In this document: in pieces, positions 8,281-18,380 of the stretch
Position numbering within the stretch: position 1 is the stretch's first letter
Layout: the number at the start of each line of letters is the position of its first letter
NCBI RefSeq assembly: GCF_000720185.1
Contig: NZ_JOIY01000029.1
Span: 41,414-105,413 of the forward strand
Direction of reading: 5' to 3'
Source: Streptomyces sp. NRRL S-340
Lineage (GTDB): Bacteria > Actinomycetota > Actinomycetes > Streptomycetales > Streptomycetaceae
Length of the DNA stretch: 64,000 nt
Notes under the pieces: generated by a model
The model's input: only the letters and a program-made list of their open reading frames with translations
Database searches by the model: none
What the model was told of the DNA's origin: nothing
Position numbers and translations under genes: made by a program

Positions 8281-8499
8281 GGGCCAGGATGGCGACCGCA
8301 CGCTCGGCATCCGCCACCAACCGACGGGCGGCTTCCCCTCGTTCCCGTCCGCTCCCGGGCGAACGGCTTCCCCGAGTTCCCGGCCGCCGACCCGCTTCCC
8401 CCTCGTTCCCGGCCACCCCCGTCCGCCCCGGCCGGGAAGTCCGGGAAGCCTCCCCCGCACATCGGGCCCCGTCCCGCTTCTGCCAAGATGCCGTACGTC

Positions 8500-9540
8500 A
8501 TGGTGCAGATTCCGCAACCCGCCGCGCCCGCATCGACGCCGGCACCGCGGCACTCCGTCCCCACGAGTGCCGATGTGGCCCGCCTGGCGGGCGTCTCGCG
8601 CGCGACCGTGTCCTACGTCCTGAACGACACCGGCGCCGTCCGCATCAGCGAAGCCACCCGCCGCCGGGTCCGCGCCGCCGCCGAGGAACTCGGATACGTA
8701 CCCCACGCCGCCGCGCGCAGCCTGCGCGCCGGACACAGCCGTGTCGTCCTGATGCCCACGCCGGCCATCCCCATGGGGCCGCTGTACAACGGGTTCGTCA
8801 ACGAACTCCAGTGGGCGCTCGGCCGCCTCGACTACACCGTCGTGCAGCACGCCGGCAGGGGACCGCGCGGCGAGGAGACCGCCCGCGCCTGGGCCGAGTT
8901 ACGGCCGGTCGCCGTCCTGGTGCCCGGCTCCATGATCGGCCCGGAAGGCGTCGCGGTGCTCCGCCGCTCGGGCGCACGGGCCGTCGTCACCCTGGGACCC
9001 GAACCCGTCGACGGCGCGCACGCCCTCCTCATGGACCACCGCGGCGTCGGCCACCACGCCGGCGCCCACCTGCACAGCCGCGGCCGGCGCCGCATCGGTG
9101 TCGTCATGCCGGAGGAACCCGGCCTCGACGTCTTCTCCCGGCCCCGCCTGGAGGGCGTACGGCGCGCCCTGCGCGGCACCGGCGCGACCGTCACCGAACT
9201 GCCCCTCGGCTACGACGAGGAGTCGGCCGCCCGCCTAGCCGCCCGCTGGCGCGCGCTCGGCCTGGACGGGGTCTTCGCCTACAACGACGAGTACGCCATG
9301 CTCCTGATGCGCGCCCTCCAGGACGCGGGCCTGCGCATTCCCGAGGACACGGCCGTCGTCGGCGCCGACGACCTGATGCTCGGCAGGCTGCTGCGGCCCC
9401 GGCTGAGCACCGTGCACATCGACCTGCCCGCCGGCCGCGACCTGGCCGCCCTCGTCGACCGCGCCGTGCGCGAGCCGGGCGGCGAGCCCGAACGGCACGC
9501 CGTCCTGGGGGCGGCGGTGGTCCACCGCGAGTCCAGCTGA
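8500..9540 (+). CDS. LacI-family transcriptional regulator
   Basis: 346 residues. The LacI helix-turn-helix (SADVARLAGVSRATVSYVLND, about residues 22-42) and hinge (AARSLRAGHSRVV) lead into a periplasmic-binding-protein-like effector domain with the typical PALR-type end (DDLMLGRLLRPRLSTVHID). It probably senses a sugar or other small metabolite. ATG 8488 (four codons upstream) is also possible; neither start has an obvious ribosome binding site. It is not adjacent to a transporter or sugar enzyme, so its regulon cannot be inferred. It ends at a strong terminator shared with the convergent thioredoxin gene. Confidence 0.9.
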   Translation: MVQIPQPAAPASTPAPRHSVPTSADVARLAGVSRATVSYVLNDTGAVRISEATRRRVRAAAEELGYVPHAAARSLRAGHSRVVLMPTPAIPMGPLYNGFVNELQWALGRLDYTVVQHAGRGPRGEETARAWAELRPVAVLVPGSMIGPEGVAVLRRSGARAVVTLGPEPVDGAHALLMDHRGVGHHAGAHLHSRGRRRIGVVMPEEPGLDVFSRPRLEGVRRALRGTGATVTELPLGYDEESAARLAARWRALGLDGVFAYNDEYAMLLMRALQDAGLRIPEDTAVVGADDLMLGRLLRPRLSTVHIDLPAGRDLAALVDRAVREPGGEPERHAVLGAAVVHRESS

Positions 9541-9578
9541 CCGCGCGGCTCAGGACGACGACGTCCGGGAACGGCGGC

Positions 9579-9608
9579 GGGGGCCCTCCCCCACCCGGGA
9601 GGGCCCCC
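9579..9608. terminator. Bidirectional hairpin terminator
   Basis: A perfect 12-bp GC stem (9579-9590 with 9597-9608) and 6-nt loop lie between the convergent LacI and thioredoxin genes. Confidence 0.8.
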
Positions 9609-9647
9609 CCCGCCACCACGACCGCCGCCGGAGCAGGTCACCGGCGT

Positions 9648-10034
<387 letters not shown>

Positions 10035-10172
10035 GGCGTGTCCTCTTCCTGGTGTCGGGTTGAGCCGTCCGCACAACACGGCCGACCCTACGGGCTATTC
10101 CGTGCGTGCAACGCAGTGCTCCGCGCGCGTACCCATGTGGCCTGCGGGCACACCACCCACCAGACTGACCCC

Positions 10173-11603
10173 ATGACGGAAACGGAAACCCTCACGTACG
10201 ACGTCGTCGTGCTCGGCGCCGGCCCGGTCGGCGAGAACGTGGCCGACCGCACCCGCGCCGCAGGCCTGTCCACCGCGATCGTGGAGAGCGAACTCGTCGG
10301 CGGCGAATGCTCGTACTGGGCCTGCATGCCCAGCAAGGCACTGCTGCGCCCGGTCATCGCCCGCGCCGACGCCCGCCGCCTGCCCGGACTGAGCCGAGCC
10401 GTGCAGGGACCGCTGGACACGGCCGCGGTCCTCGCCCGCCGCGACGAGTACACCTCGCACTGGCACGACGACGGGCAGGTCGGATGGCTGGACGGCATCG
10501 GAGCGGACCTGCACCGCGGCCACGGCCGGCTCGCGGGCCCGCGCACCGTGACGGTCACCGGTCCGGACGGCGCGCTCAAGACCCTGACCGCCCGGCACGC
10601 CGTCGTCGTCTGCACCGGCACCCGCGCCCAGTTGCCCGACCTGCCCGGTCTCGACGAGGTCAGGCCGTGGACCAGCCGGGAGGCCACCAGTGCCGAGAAG
10701 GTGCCGCGGCGGCTGATCGTGGTCGGCGGCGGTGTGGTCGCCACCGAGATGGCCACCGTCTTCCAGGCCCTCGGCTCCCAGGTCACCGTGCTGGTGCGCG
10801 GCAAGGGACTGCTGCCCCGCATGGAACCCTTCGCCGGTGAACTCGTCGCCGACGCGCTCACCGAGGCGGGCGCCGAGCTGCGCACCGGCACCTCCGTGGA
10901 ATCCGTGACCCGCGAGAACGGCACCGTCGTGGCCGTCACCGGCACCGGCGAGCGCATCGAGGGCGAGGAGATCCTCCTCGCCACCGGACGCGCCCCGCGC
11001 ACCGACGACATCGGCCTGGACACCGTCGGCCTGGAACCGGGCTCCTGGCTCACGGTCGACGACACCCTGCGGGTCGAGGGCACCGACTGGCTCTACGCCT
11101 GCGGCGACGTCAACCACCGCGCGCTGCTCACCCACCAGGGCAAGTACCAGGCCCGGATCGCGGGCGACACCATCGGCGCCCGCGCCGCCGGCACCGCCTC
11201 GGGCGAACCGGCCCCCTGGGGCCCGCACGCCGCCACCGCCGACCACCACGCCGTCCCCCAGGTCGTCTTCACCGACCCCGAGGCCGCCGCCGTCGGACTG
11301 TCGCTGGCGGAAGCCGAACAGGCCGGCCACCGGGTCCGCGCCGTCGACGTGGACCTCACCTCGGTCGCCGGTGCGGGGCTGTACGGCGAGGGCTACCGGG
11401 GCCGCGCCCGCATGGTGGTCGACCTCGACGAACGGATCCTGCGCGGCGTCACCTTCGTCGGCCCCGGCGTCGGCGAACTGCTCCACTCGGCGACCGTCGC
11501 CGTCGCCGGGCGGATCCCCGTCGACCGCCTGTGGCACGCCGTCCCCTCGTACCCGACCATCAGCGAGGTGTGGCTGCGGCTGCTGGAGGCCTACCGCGGC
11601 TGA
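10173..11603 (+). CDS. Pyridine nucleotide-disulfide oxidoreductase with Tyr in place of the catalytic His
   Basis: 476 residues of the flavin disulfide reductase class (lipoamide dehydrogenase/mercuric reductase type). It has the FAD loop VVLGAGPVGENVA, a redox-active Cys pair in GGECSYWACMPSK (CX4C), the NAD(P) loop VVGGGVVATEMA and the second FAD motif LYACGDVN. The dimer-interface motif, normally H-P-T-L-S-E, reads S-Y-P-T-I-S-E at 459-465. Tyr460 therefore sits at the catalytic base position while Glu465 is kept. So it is not an ordinary lipoamide dehydrogenase; the acceptor is unknown. Divergent from thioredoxin. Confidence 0.88.
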   Translation: MTETETLTYDVVVLGAGPVGENVADRTRAAGLSTAIVESELVGGECSYWACMPSKALLRPVIARADARRLPGLSRAVQGPLDTAAVLARRDEYTSHWHDDGQVGWLDGIGADLHRGHGRLAGPRTVTVTGPDGALKTLTARHAVVVCTGTRAQLPDLPGLDEVRPWTSREATSAEKVPRRLIVVGGGVVATEMATVFQALGSQVTVLVRGKGLLPRMEPFAGELVADALTEAGAELRTGTSVESVTRENGTVVAVTGTGERIEGEEILLATGRAPRTDDIGLDTVGLEPGSWLTVDDTLRVEGTDWLYACGDVNHRALLTHQGKYQARIAGDTIGARAAGTASGEPAPWGPHAATADHHAVPQVVFTDPEAAAVGLSLAEAEQAGHRVRAVDVDLTSVAGAGLYGEGYRGRARMVVDLDERILRGVTFVGPGVGELLHSATVAVAGRIPVDRLWHAVPSYPTISEVWLRLLEAYRG

Positions 11604-11631
11604 AGGGGCCGCGGCAGGCCTTCGGGCCCGG

Positions 11632-12276
11632 TCAGCGCAGGGGGAAGCCGAGGGCGCGCGCGGCCTCCTCGGGCGTCGGCTGCGCCCACCGCGCCGCCAT
11701 CGCCTCGTTCGACGCCAGCGAGCGCAACTCGGCGCGGTCCAGGTACAGGGTGCCGTCGAGGTGGTCGGTCTCGTGCTGCACGATGCGGGCGGGCCAGCCG
11801 GTGAACACCTCGTCCACGGGGTGCCCGTGCTCGTCGAGCGCCCGCACACGCACCTCGGCGTGCCGGGCCACCACCGCCTGCCAGCCCGGCACGCTCAGGC
11901 ACCCCTCGAAGAACGCGGCCCGCTCCGCGCCGACCGGCTCGTACGAGGGGTTGACCAGCACCCGGAACGGCAGCGGCACCCGGCCCCGGGCCACCCGTAC
12001 CTCCTCCGGCACCGGTGCCGGGTCCTCGACGACCGCGATCCGCAGCCCCACCCCGACCTGCGGGGCGGCCAGGCCCACACCCGGCGCCGCGCGCATGGTC
12101 AGGCGCAGCGCCTGCGTGAACCGGGCCAGCAGCGCGGGCTCCAACTGGCCGTCGAACGGCTCGGCGGCGCGTCGCAGCACCGGATCACCGGCCGCGACGA
12201 TGGGCAGTGGACCGTCGGCCGACAGGAGTTCCTCGACCCGCTCGGCGAGGGGGGTGGGCGCACTGGGAGAAGCCAT
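11632..12276 (-). CDS. def: Peptide deformylase
   Basis: 214 residues with all three deformylase motifs: GVGLAAPQVG, EGCLSVPG and QHETDHLDG. The Cys of motif II and the two His of motif III bind the catalytic metal. It removes the formyl group from nascent N-formylmethionine in the cytosol. It is not beside fmt, so it is probably one of several deformylase copies usual in Streptomyces (family knowledge). ATG 12276 gives a normal N-terminus; an upstream in-frame extension to 12342 overlaps the divergent BlaI gene and is not favoured. Confidence 0.93.
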   Translation of the reverse strand: MASPSAPTPLAERVEELLSADGPLPIVAAGDPVLRRAAEPFDGQLEPALLARFTQALRLTMRAAPGVGLAAPQVGVGLRIAVVEDPAPVPEEVRVARGRVPLPFRVLVNPSYEPVGAERAAFFEGCLSVPGWQAVVARHAEVRVRALDEHGHPVDEVFTGWPARIVQHETDHLDGTLYLDRAELRSLASNEAMAARWAQPTPEEAARALGFPLR

Positions 12277-12340
12277 CGCGCCAGCATGCCACGGAGTGAA
12301 GTAGCGTGGTCCGGCACGTCGACGCCGGAGGGAGACGGAC

Positions 12341-12835
12341 ATGGCGCCGCAGGACCGGCGGACCCGGCGAAGGCAGGGGGAACTGGAGGGCCAGGTGCTC
12401 GCCGCGCTCCGGGAGGCGGACGGCCCCGTGACCGCGGCCTGGGTGCAGGAGCGGCTCGGCGGAGACCTGGCCTACACCACCGTCGTCACCATCCTGACCC
12501 GGCTGCTCGCCAAGGACGTGGTCTCCCGCGAGCGCCGGGGCCGCTCCTTCGTCTGGACGCCGACGGCGGACGTGGCCCGGCTCGCGGCACTCAGGATGCG
12601 CCGCCTGCTGGACGGGGAACGCGACCGCGAGGCGGTCCTCGCCAGCTTCGTCACCGCGCTGCCGCCCGGCGACGAGCAGGTTCTGCGCGCGCTGCTGGAG
12701 ACGGCGGACGAGGACGAGCGGCACGACGAGGGCGAGCGGGACGGCGAGGAAGATCCGGACCGCGAGGACGGGCAGGACGCAGGGGGCGGGCCGGGCGGAG
12801 CGGAACAAGGGGACGGAGAGGACGGAAGGGACTGA
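12341..12835 (+). CDS. BlaI/MecI-family transcriptional repressor
   Basis: 164 residues. The winged helix (about 12-85) contains LEGQVLAALREADGPVTAAWVQERL and TVVTILTRLLAKDVVSRERRGRSF, matching the BlaI/MecI family. The dimerisation helices follow to about residue 120. The last 45 residues are an unusual low-complexity Asp/Glu/Gly tail. Six bases separate it from the M56 membrane peptidase gene, the usual repressor/sensor pairing. GGGAG precedes the ATG. No beta-lactamase is nearby, so the signal and targets are unknown. Confidence 0.92.
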   Translation: MAPQDRRTRRRQGELEGQVLAALREADGPVTAAWVQERLGGDLAYTTVVTILTRLLAKDVVSRERRGRSFVWTPTADVARLAALRMRRLLDGERDREAVLASFVTALPPGDEQVLRALLETADEDERHDEGERDGEEDPDREDGQDAGGGPGGAEQGDGEDGRD

Positions 12836-12841
12836 CACCTG

Positions 12842-13771
12842 ATGGGGGTCTTCGTCTTCCTGCCGCTGGTGCTGCCGCTGACCGCCTGGCCGGTCGCCCG
12901 GCTGGCCGAACTGCACCTTCACCCGCGCACCGCCACCCGGCTCCTGACCGCCGTCGCCGTCGTGATGGCGGCGTGCAGCACGCTCTGCCTCGTCCTGCTC
13001 ATGGTGGTCGGCACCGCGCAACTCCCCGGCAACCCGCTGCCGGACGGCTGGGCCGACCCCGAGGTCAGAGCCGCCGTGCCGTACGACGGCGTCGCCGGCC
13101 GCGCGGCGATCCCGGCCCTGGCCGCGGTCACGGCGGCCTGCGCCCGTACGCTGTGGCGCCACCGCCGGGTGACCCGGCGCGCCCGCCGGGCCCTGACCGG
13201 GCTGCGCGGCTCCACGGTCGCGGTACTCCCCGACAGCACCCCGTACGCGTACGCCCTGCCCGGCGCGCGCGGGCGGATCGTCGTCACCACGGCCCTGCTC
13301 GACGGACTCGCCCCGGCCGAGCGGCGCGCGCTCTTCGCGCACGAGCGCGCCCACCTGGCGGCCCGGCACCACCGCCATCTGCTCGCCGTCCACCTGGCGG
13401 CGCGCGCCAATCCGTTCCTGCGCCCGCTGCGTTCCGCCGTCGCCTACACCGCCGAACGGTGGGCCGACGAAGAGGCCGCCCGCGCGGTCGGCGACCGGCG
13501 GACGGTGGCCCGGGCCATCGGCAGGGCGGCGCTGCTGTCGGCCACCGCGCCGGCGCCCACGCTCGCGGCGCTGGCCGCCACCGGCCCGGTCCCGCGCCGG
13601 GTGGCGGCGCTGCTGGCACCGGCGCCCGCCGTCCGGGACTGGCCGCCGGCGTTCACGGCGGCCGGCGCCGCGGCGTGGGGAGCGGCGGCGGGCACCGTGG
13701 TGTCCGCGATGTCCTCGGCGAACTCGGCGGTCACCCTGTTCCTGGTCCTGCAGACGGCGACGCCGCTGTAG
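12842..13771 (+). CDS. M56-family membrane metallopeptidase (BlaR1-like, no sensor domain)
   Basis: 309 residues. Hydrophobic segments near 3-15, 35-60, 90-105 and 270-305 flank a cytoplasmic zinc-peptidase region with HERAH (HExxH) near residue 165. In BlaR1/MecR1 pairs the peptidase inactivates the BlaI-type repressor. The extracellular penicillin-binding sensor domain is absent, so the stimulus must differ from beta-lactam sensing by BlaR1. It is co-transcribed with the BlaI-like gene. Confidence 0.9.
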   Translation: MGVFVFLPLVLPLTAWPVARLAELHLHPRTATRLLTAVAVVMAACSTLCLVLLMVVGTAQLPGNPLPDGWADPEVRAAVPYDGVAGRAAIPALAAVTAACARTLWRHRRVTRRARRALTGLRGSTVAVLPDSTPYAYALPGARGRIVVTTALLDGLAPAERRALFAHERAHLAARHHRHLLAVHLAARANPFLRPLRSAVAYTAERWADEEAARAVGDRRTVARAIGRAALLSATAPAPTLAALAATGPVPRRVAALLAPAPAVRDWPPAFTAAGAAAWGAAAGTVVSAMSSANSAVTLFLVLQTATPL

Positions 13772-13788
13772 GGCCAGGGGAACATCAG

Positions 13789-13826
13789 GGCCGTGGGCCG
13801 CCCACCGGTGGGCCCGGCCCACGGCC
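13789..13826. terminator. Bidirectional hairpin terminator
   Basis: An 11-bp stem (13789-13799 with 13816-13826) encloses a further palindrome, CCCACCGGTGGG. It lies between the convergent M56 and TPR genes. Confidence 0.75.
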
Positions 13827-13892
13827 GCAGACCGGGCCCACCCGCCGGCGCGGCCCGGGTCACGGCAGGCACGTCACCCGCCGGGGGCTGCG

Positions 13893-14273
13893 TCACCCTC
13901 CGGAGACCTCACCGTCGGCCTCGTCGGCGGATCCGGCGAACTCTCCGGCGAGGGCCGAGGCGAGCCGCAGGTGGGTGGCGGCCTCCTCGTGCCGCCCCTG
14001 ACGCTGGAGGGTGCGTCCCAGCATCAGCCGGGCGTAGTGCTCCACCGGGTCGCGCTCCACGATGACGCGCAACTCGGCTTCGGCGCGGCGCAGTTGGGCG
14101 GAGTGGTAGTAGGCGCGCGCCAGCAGCAGCCGCGGGCCGGTCTGCTCCGGCACCTCCTCGACGAGTCCGTTCAGCACGCGCGCGGCACCGGCGTAGTCCC
14201 TGGCGTCGAAGAACATCCGTGCCCGGTCCCAGCGCTCCGCCGGGGCCCCGTGGTCGTAGTACTTGGTGTCCAC
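13893..14273 (-). CDS. Small tetratricopeptide-repeat protein
   Basis: 126 residues, soluble, with about two and a half TPR motifs between residues 15 and 105: ARMFFDARDYAGAARVLNGL, then a second around LLLARAYYHSAQLRRAEAEL and a third around LMLGRTLQRQGRHEEAATHL. TPRs mediate protein-protein contacts; no catalytic domain is present. GTG 14273 has a perfect AGGAGG six bases upstream. An AT-rich segment at about 14311-14330 is the probable promoter. Function unknown. Confidence 0.85.
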   Translation of the reverse strand: MDTKYYDHGAPAERWDRARMFFDARDYAGAARVLNGLVEEVPEQTGPRLLLARAYYHSAQLRRAEAELRVIVERDPVEHYARLMLGRTLQRQGRHEEAATHLRLASALAGEFAGSADEADGEVSGG

Positions 14274-14676
14274 TGGTGACCTCCTTCGAGGCCCACAACG
14301 GAACCAGGTGATTGAAAATTCCACTAACGCTGCCAGGGGTGCCCCAGGGGCGGCGGCCGGCGACGACCGGTCAGCTCCTACCACCCGCCGGCGGGACCGG
14401 TTCGGTGGGACTCCGGGGCCGCCGCACCTGTCCGTACGCCACCACAGCCGCTGCCCGCCCGGCCGGCCACCGCCGGCTCCGGTCCCTGCCCGGCACGGAC
14501 CAGCGCGCAGAGGAGAGGACCGCCCGCCCCGGGCACGCGGGAACGGCACGGGGCCGTACCGGACCGCCAGGACTTCGGGGCGCTGGGCCGCGCCGGGTCC
14601 GGCGGCCCTGCGGCCGGCCCCGCTGCCCCGGCCGTCGTCAGGAATGCCGTGCGGCCCGGTGGGAGGCGGCCGGTGT
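14274..14676. other. 403-bp intergenic region without a recognised gene
   Basis: It lies between two minus-strand genes. Apart from the ribosome binding site and AT-rich promoter segment of the TPR gene (about 14280-14330), I see no convincing gene, RNA or operator. Confidence 0.5.
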
Positions 14677-15867
14677 TCAAGGAGCGGTGCCGGTGCGGGG
14701 AGGCGGCCGGAACGGGGTGAAGTGGGCCGGGGTGTGGTCGATCGGCAGGTCCGGGCGCCAGGCGGTGAGGATCTGGGCGCTGCACACGAACAGGCCGTCG
14801 GGCAGGCGGTCGAGCGGGTACCAGGCCCAGTCGCCGACGCTCTCGTCGGGCCGGGTGGACGGCGTGCCCTGCCAGGCGTCGACCAGGGCGCCGACGGTGA
14901 GGCGGACGACGTCGTCGACGTGGTCGACGAGCGTGCCGAGGAGGGTGACGTCCTCGGCCCGGGCGCGCAGCCCGGTCTCCTCTGCGAGTTCCCTGACCAC
15001 GGTCTGTTCGAGGGATTCGCCGGGTTCGACGGTGCCGCCGGGGAGTTCGAGCGTGCCGTGCCGGTGCCGGCCCAGGAGCACGCCGCGTTCGCTCAGGACG
15101 ACGGCACCGACACCGATGGCCGCGTGCGGCGCGGGCGGACGGGCGGTGCGGGGGCGGCTGGAGAGGCGCGCCGGCCGGTCCGGGAGGCGGCGCGCCCGGA
15201 TCAGCTGCTGCACGACCGGCGTGCCGCGGTCGGGACGGCGCAGCAGTTCGACGGCGTCGACGCGGAAGCCGTGTCCGGTGAGCAGGTCCTCCCACAGCCC
15301 GGGTGCCAGGACCCACATCAGTGTGGACAGGGGCGGGTCGTCCCCGCGCTGGACCGTCTGCTCGCGCGGCCGGACCGTCGTGGACGGGCCGTGGCCGTGC
15401 AGGTCGGTGTGGAGGAGCGACAGGATCAGCGGTGCTCCGGGCAGCAGTCCGTCGCGGAGTGCGGGCAGGACGCGGTGCGGGTCGATGAAGGCGAGGGTGC
15501 CGACGGCGTACGCGGCGTCGAAGGGCTCGGCGCTCCGCAGGTACTCGACCACGTCACCTCGTACGAACTCCACGCCCGGCACGTCGGCGTGGGCGGTGAC
15601 GGCCCGCTCGTGCTGAGTGGGCGACAGGTCGATCCCGGTGACCCGTGCGCCGAGGTCCCTGGCCAGGTGCACGGCGTGGTGCCCGGCCCCGGAGCCGATG
15701 TCCAGGACCCGCCGGCCGGCGAGCGGCCCCAGGATCTCGTCACCGGGGCCGACACCGTCCCAGGGGGACCAGTTCATCTGCCGGGGGACGGGCGGCACGA
15801 AGGCGCGGGTCAGTTGGCGCTGTCCGTAGACGGTCCAGGCATCTGCGTTGAGGTCCTCGGCTGACAC
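14677..15867 (-). CDS. Bifunctional class I SAM methyltransferase / NUDIX hydrolase fusion
   Basis: 396 residues. The N-terminal half is a class I methyltransferase with motif [17 protein letters not shown] near 65 and acidic loop [10 protein letters not shown]. The C-terminal part (about 255-390) is a NUDIX domain whose box fits GX5EX7REUXEEXGU ([14 protein letters not shown], then RELAEETGL). The chemistry of the pair is not known; it suggests methylation of a nucleotide-linked or modified substrate plus pyrophosphate cleavage. GTG 15867 has AGGAG at ideal spacing; ATG 15900 overlaps the upstream stop (TGATG) and is the alternative. It forms an operon with the following fusion gene. Confidence 0.85.
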   Translation of the reverse strand: MSAEDLNADAWTVYGQRQLTRAFVPPVPRQMNWSPWDGVGPGDEILGPLAGRRVLDIGSGAGHHAVHLARDLGARVTGIDLSPTQHERAVTAHADVPGVEFVRGDVVEYLRSAEPFDAAYAVGTLAFIDPHRVLPALRDGLLPGAPLILSLLHTDLHGHGPSTTVRPREQTVQRGDDPPLSTLMWVLAPGLWEDLLTGHGFRVDAVELLRRPDRGTPVVQQLIRARRLPDRPARLSSRPRTARPPAPHAAIGVGAVVLSERGVLLGRHRHGTLELPGGTVEPGESLEQTVVRELAEETGLRARAEDVTLLGTLVDHVDDVVRLTVGALVDAWQGTPSTRPDESVGDWAWYPLDRLPDGLFVCSAQILTAWRPDLPIDHTPAHFTPFRPPPRTGTAP

Positions 15868-15899
15868 GGGAACTCCTGGTGCGGGAGGGGGCGCGGGCA

Positions 15900-17414
15900 T
15901 CAGACGGGGTCGGTGACGAGGTAGTGCGGGCCGTGGCCGGTGCGGGCCCGCTCGACGGCGTCCAGGCGGGCGAAGGGGCCCTCGCCCATCAGGCGCCGCC
16001 ATGCGCCGAGATCGTGGACGGCCCACAGGTCGTGCTCGCTCGGGTCGAGGCGGATGCGGCGCAGTTGCTCCGCGGTGAGGCAGCCTCCGTCGAAGATGAA
16101 CCCGATCTTGCCCAACGGCCAGTGGGGGCCGGGATGCATGTAGTGCGTCAGCAGGAGGCGGGGCCGGCCCTGACCGAGGACGAGGCCGGTCTCCTCGGCC
16201 GCCTCCCGGTGTGCGGTCTCCAGCGGGTCCTCCCCGGCGTCGGTGGTGCCGCCGGGGAACTGCCACAGCCGGTCGCCGTACACCGAGCGCAACTGGACGG
16301 GCCGCTCGTGCTCGTCGCGGACGTACAGGCCGGCGTACACCGTGTGGTGCGGCACCGTGGTGACGTACTCGGCCGGTGTCATGGGCAGCGGGCGGCCGGG
16401 GCGACCGGGGCGGTGGTCGAACTCGAAGGCCAGGACGCCCAGTCGTTCCTCGGCGGGCGGGTAGAGACGGCGCAGGGTGCCGAGCAGGCCGGCGGGTGCC
16501 GCGTCGGGGTCGATGCGCCGGGGGTCGTGGGCGGCGAGCAGTTCCTCGAAGCCGCTGTGCTCCGTGATCCGCCGTACGACGACGTCGAGTTCCCGGTCGC
16601 TGCCCCGGTCGTGGAAGACGATCGTGTCGCCTTCGGTGACGGCCCGCTTCGCGGGTGTGCCCACGCGGACCTCGATCGTCTTGCGTCCGGCCTCCACCTG
16701 GCCGTAGAAGCGGGGCAGCAGACGCATGTGCCGGTGCCGCGCCCCGTCCGTCACCACCGGGGTGGTGGCGGACGGTGTCGGGGTGGCGGACGGTGGCGTG
16801 GTGGCGGGGGAGGGGCCGGTGTCCCGCGGCCGCGGGGTGCTTCGGGCGAGCGGCCCGCGCAGGACGACGACGCCCAGGTCCTCGCTGTCGTACCGCTCGG
16901 CCGCCGACCAGCCGGCCCGCAGGCGGGCGAGTTCGTCCTCGCCGAGCGCGGTGTCCCGCCGCTGCGCCGGGGCGGCGGCAGCCGGCGCGGCGATGAGCAC
17001 CAGCGCGCCGCCGGGGCGCAGACGGCGGCCGAGGGAGTGCAGGGTGCGCGCCCGGCGGGTCAGGAACGGGTGCACGAACCGGAGGGTGATGAGGTCGTAG
17101 CCGTCGGCGTGCAGTGGGTCGCAGTCGTCGTTCTCGATGTCCAGGCGCAGCCATCGGGCGGCGGCCGGGTGGGCGGCGGCCGCCTCGGCGAGGGCGTGGC
17201 CGGACCGGTCGACGGCGTCGACGCGGTAGCCGAGCGAGGACAGGTACGCGGCGAGTTCGCCGGTGCCGCACCCGACGTCCAGGGCCCGTCCCCCGGGCGG
17301 GGCGGGGACGAGGCCGGAGAGCAGCGTGCGTTCCCCGGCGCCGAGCGGGCGGCAGCGGCGGCCGTCCGCGTGATGGGTGTTCCCTTCCTCCTGCGTGGTG
17401 GACACGACGGGCAC
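15900..17414 (-). CDS. Three-domain fusion: SAM methyltransferase - ASCH - NUDIX hydrolase
   Basis: 504 residues. Residues about 15-190 form a class I methyltransferase (motif [16 protein letters not shown]). After a Pro/Thr-rich linker comes an ASCH domain (about 240-335; [17 protein letters not shown]), a PUA-like fold linked to RNA or nucleotide binding. The C-terminal part is a NUDIX domain ([16 protein letters not shown], then REAAEETGL). It parallels the next gene, which lacks the ASCH part, so both may act on one substrate. GTG 17414 has AAGG four bases away; GTG 17405 is possible. Confidence 0.82.
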   Translation of the reverse strand: MPVVSTTQEEGNTHHADGRRCRPLGAGERTLLSGLVPAPPGGRALDVGCGTGELAAYLSSLGYRVDAVDRSGHALAEAAAAHPAAARWLRLDIENDDCDPLHADGYDLITLRFVHPFLTRRARTLHSLGRRLRPGGALVLIAAPAAAAPAQRRDTALGEDELARLRAGWSAAERYDSEDLGVVVLRGPLARSTPRPRDTGPSPATTPPSATPTPSATTPVVTDGARHRHMRLLPRFYGQVEAGRKTIEVRVGTPAKRAVTEGDTIVFHDRGSDRELDVVVRRITEHSGFEELLAAHDPRRIDPDAAPAGLLGTLRRLYPPAEERLGVLAFEFDHRPGRPGRPLPMTPAEYVTTVPHHTVYAGLYVRDEHERPVQLRSVYGDRLWQFPGGTTDAGEDPLETAHREAAEETGLVLGQGRPRLLLTHYMHPGPHWPLGKIGFIFDGGCLTAEQLRRIRLDPSEHDLWAVHDLGAWRRLMGEGPFARLDAVERARTGHGPHYLVTDPV

Positions 17415-17767
17415 GGTCCCTTCTCGACAGGCACGGACAGGAGCGGGCCGGGCCGGGAGCGAGCCCCGGAACCAGCCGAGCGGGTACCTGCATTGTCGGA
17501 CGCGGAGACGGACGAACGGGGGGAGTCGGGAAGAACGCGTGGATGTTCCCCGGCGTGAAGGTGGTCGGGCGGGCGTGCGGTGGGCGGTGCGCGCCCGCTT
17601 CGGCAGCGGGCCGGGCGCGGTCGTCCAGGACGGCCGCCCGCGGTCGTTGAGGACCTGGATCGCCTGCGCCGGACCACGGCTGACCATGAGGTACGGCCGG
17701 GGCGGGCGGCAGGCCTGTCCGAGGTGTGCAGGAGCGGGGGCGGGCAGGTGACGCCGAGGCCGGGGCG
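17415..17767. other. 353-bp intergenic region without a recognised gene
   Basis: Between the fusion-enzyme operon and the TetR gene, both on the minus strand. I looked for a small precursor peptide or structured RNA and saw none with codon bias and a ribosome binding site. Confidence 0.5.
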
Positions 17768-18370
17768 TCAGGCTTCGATCGAGGTGCCGGCCACCGCGTG
17801 GCCGGTGGTCTCCCAGGCCGCCTCGATCATCCGGAAGACCTCGTCCACCGCGGCCTGCGGATCCTCCGCGTCACGCGCCAGCGAGAAGGCGTCGATCACG
17901 AACCTCGCGATCGACCGGCACGCCGTGGGGGTCCCCGGCAGGCCGAGATCGGCGGCGACGGCCGCCGCCAGCGACTCCGCGTGGCGCAGCCGCATCGACT
18001 GCTCGTACTGCCGCAGGGCCGGCGACGCGTCGATCATGCGCCAGATCGGGGCGGCGCCGTCCGCCGTGCAATGGCGCACCAGGGCGTGCATCTCGCGGCG
18101 GAGCGCGGGCATGAGCGGCTCTCCGGGCGCCCGGTCGGTGACCGCCCGGGTGAGGCGGCGCTCGAAGTCCTGGTCCTGCTCGAACACCAGGGCCTCTTTC
18201 GAGGGGAAGTGGGAGAAGAGCGTGGTCACGGCGACGTCGGCCTCGGCGGCCACGTCCCGGATGCCCACCGCGTCGTACCCGCGTTCCAGGAAGAGCCGCA
18301 GGGCCGTGTCGGCGATCTTCTGGCGTGTGGCGGCCTTCTTGCGCTCTCGGCGTCCGAGCGGCTCGGTCAT
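17768..18370 (-). CDS. TetR-family transcriptional regulator
   Basis: 200 residues. The TetR helix-turn-helix domain (about 15-60) contains [20 protein letters not shown] and [14 protein letters not shown]. The C-terminal half is a typical all-helical ligand domain. It is divergent from a quinone-oxidoreductase-like gene across 87 bp rich in palindromes, so it very probably represses that gene and itself. Ligand unknown. Confidence 0.9.
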   Translation of the reverse strand: MTEPLGRRERKKAATRQKIADTALRLFLERGYDAVGIRDVAAEADVAVTTLFSHFPSKEALVFEQDQDFERRLTRAVTDRAPGEPLMPALRREMHALVRHCTADGAAPIWRMIDASPALRQYEQSMRLRHAESLAAAVAADLGLPGTPTACRSIARFVIDAFSLARDAEDPQAAVDEVFRMIEAAWETTGHAVAGTSIEA

Positions 18371-18380
18371 GGGCTGATGC

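Noticed and set aside
8281..8487. Coding region between the operator repeats and the LacI gene
   Set aside because: Repeated GTTCCC/GGCTTCCCC stretches are low-complexity; open frames there are artefacts of GC content.
17415..17767. Hidden small gene or RNA before the fusion-enzyme operon
   Set aside because: No frame with a ribosome binding site and coding bias, and no convincing conserved RNA fold seen.
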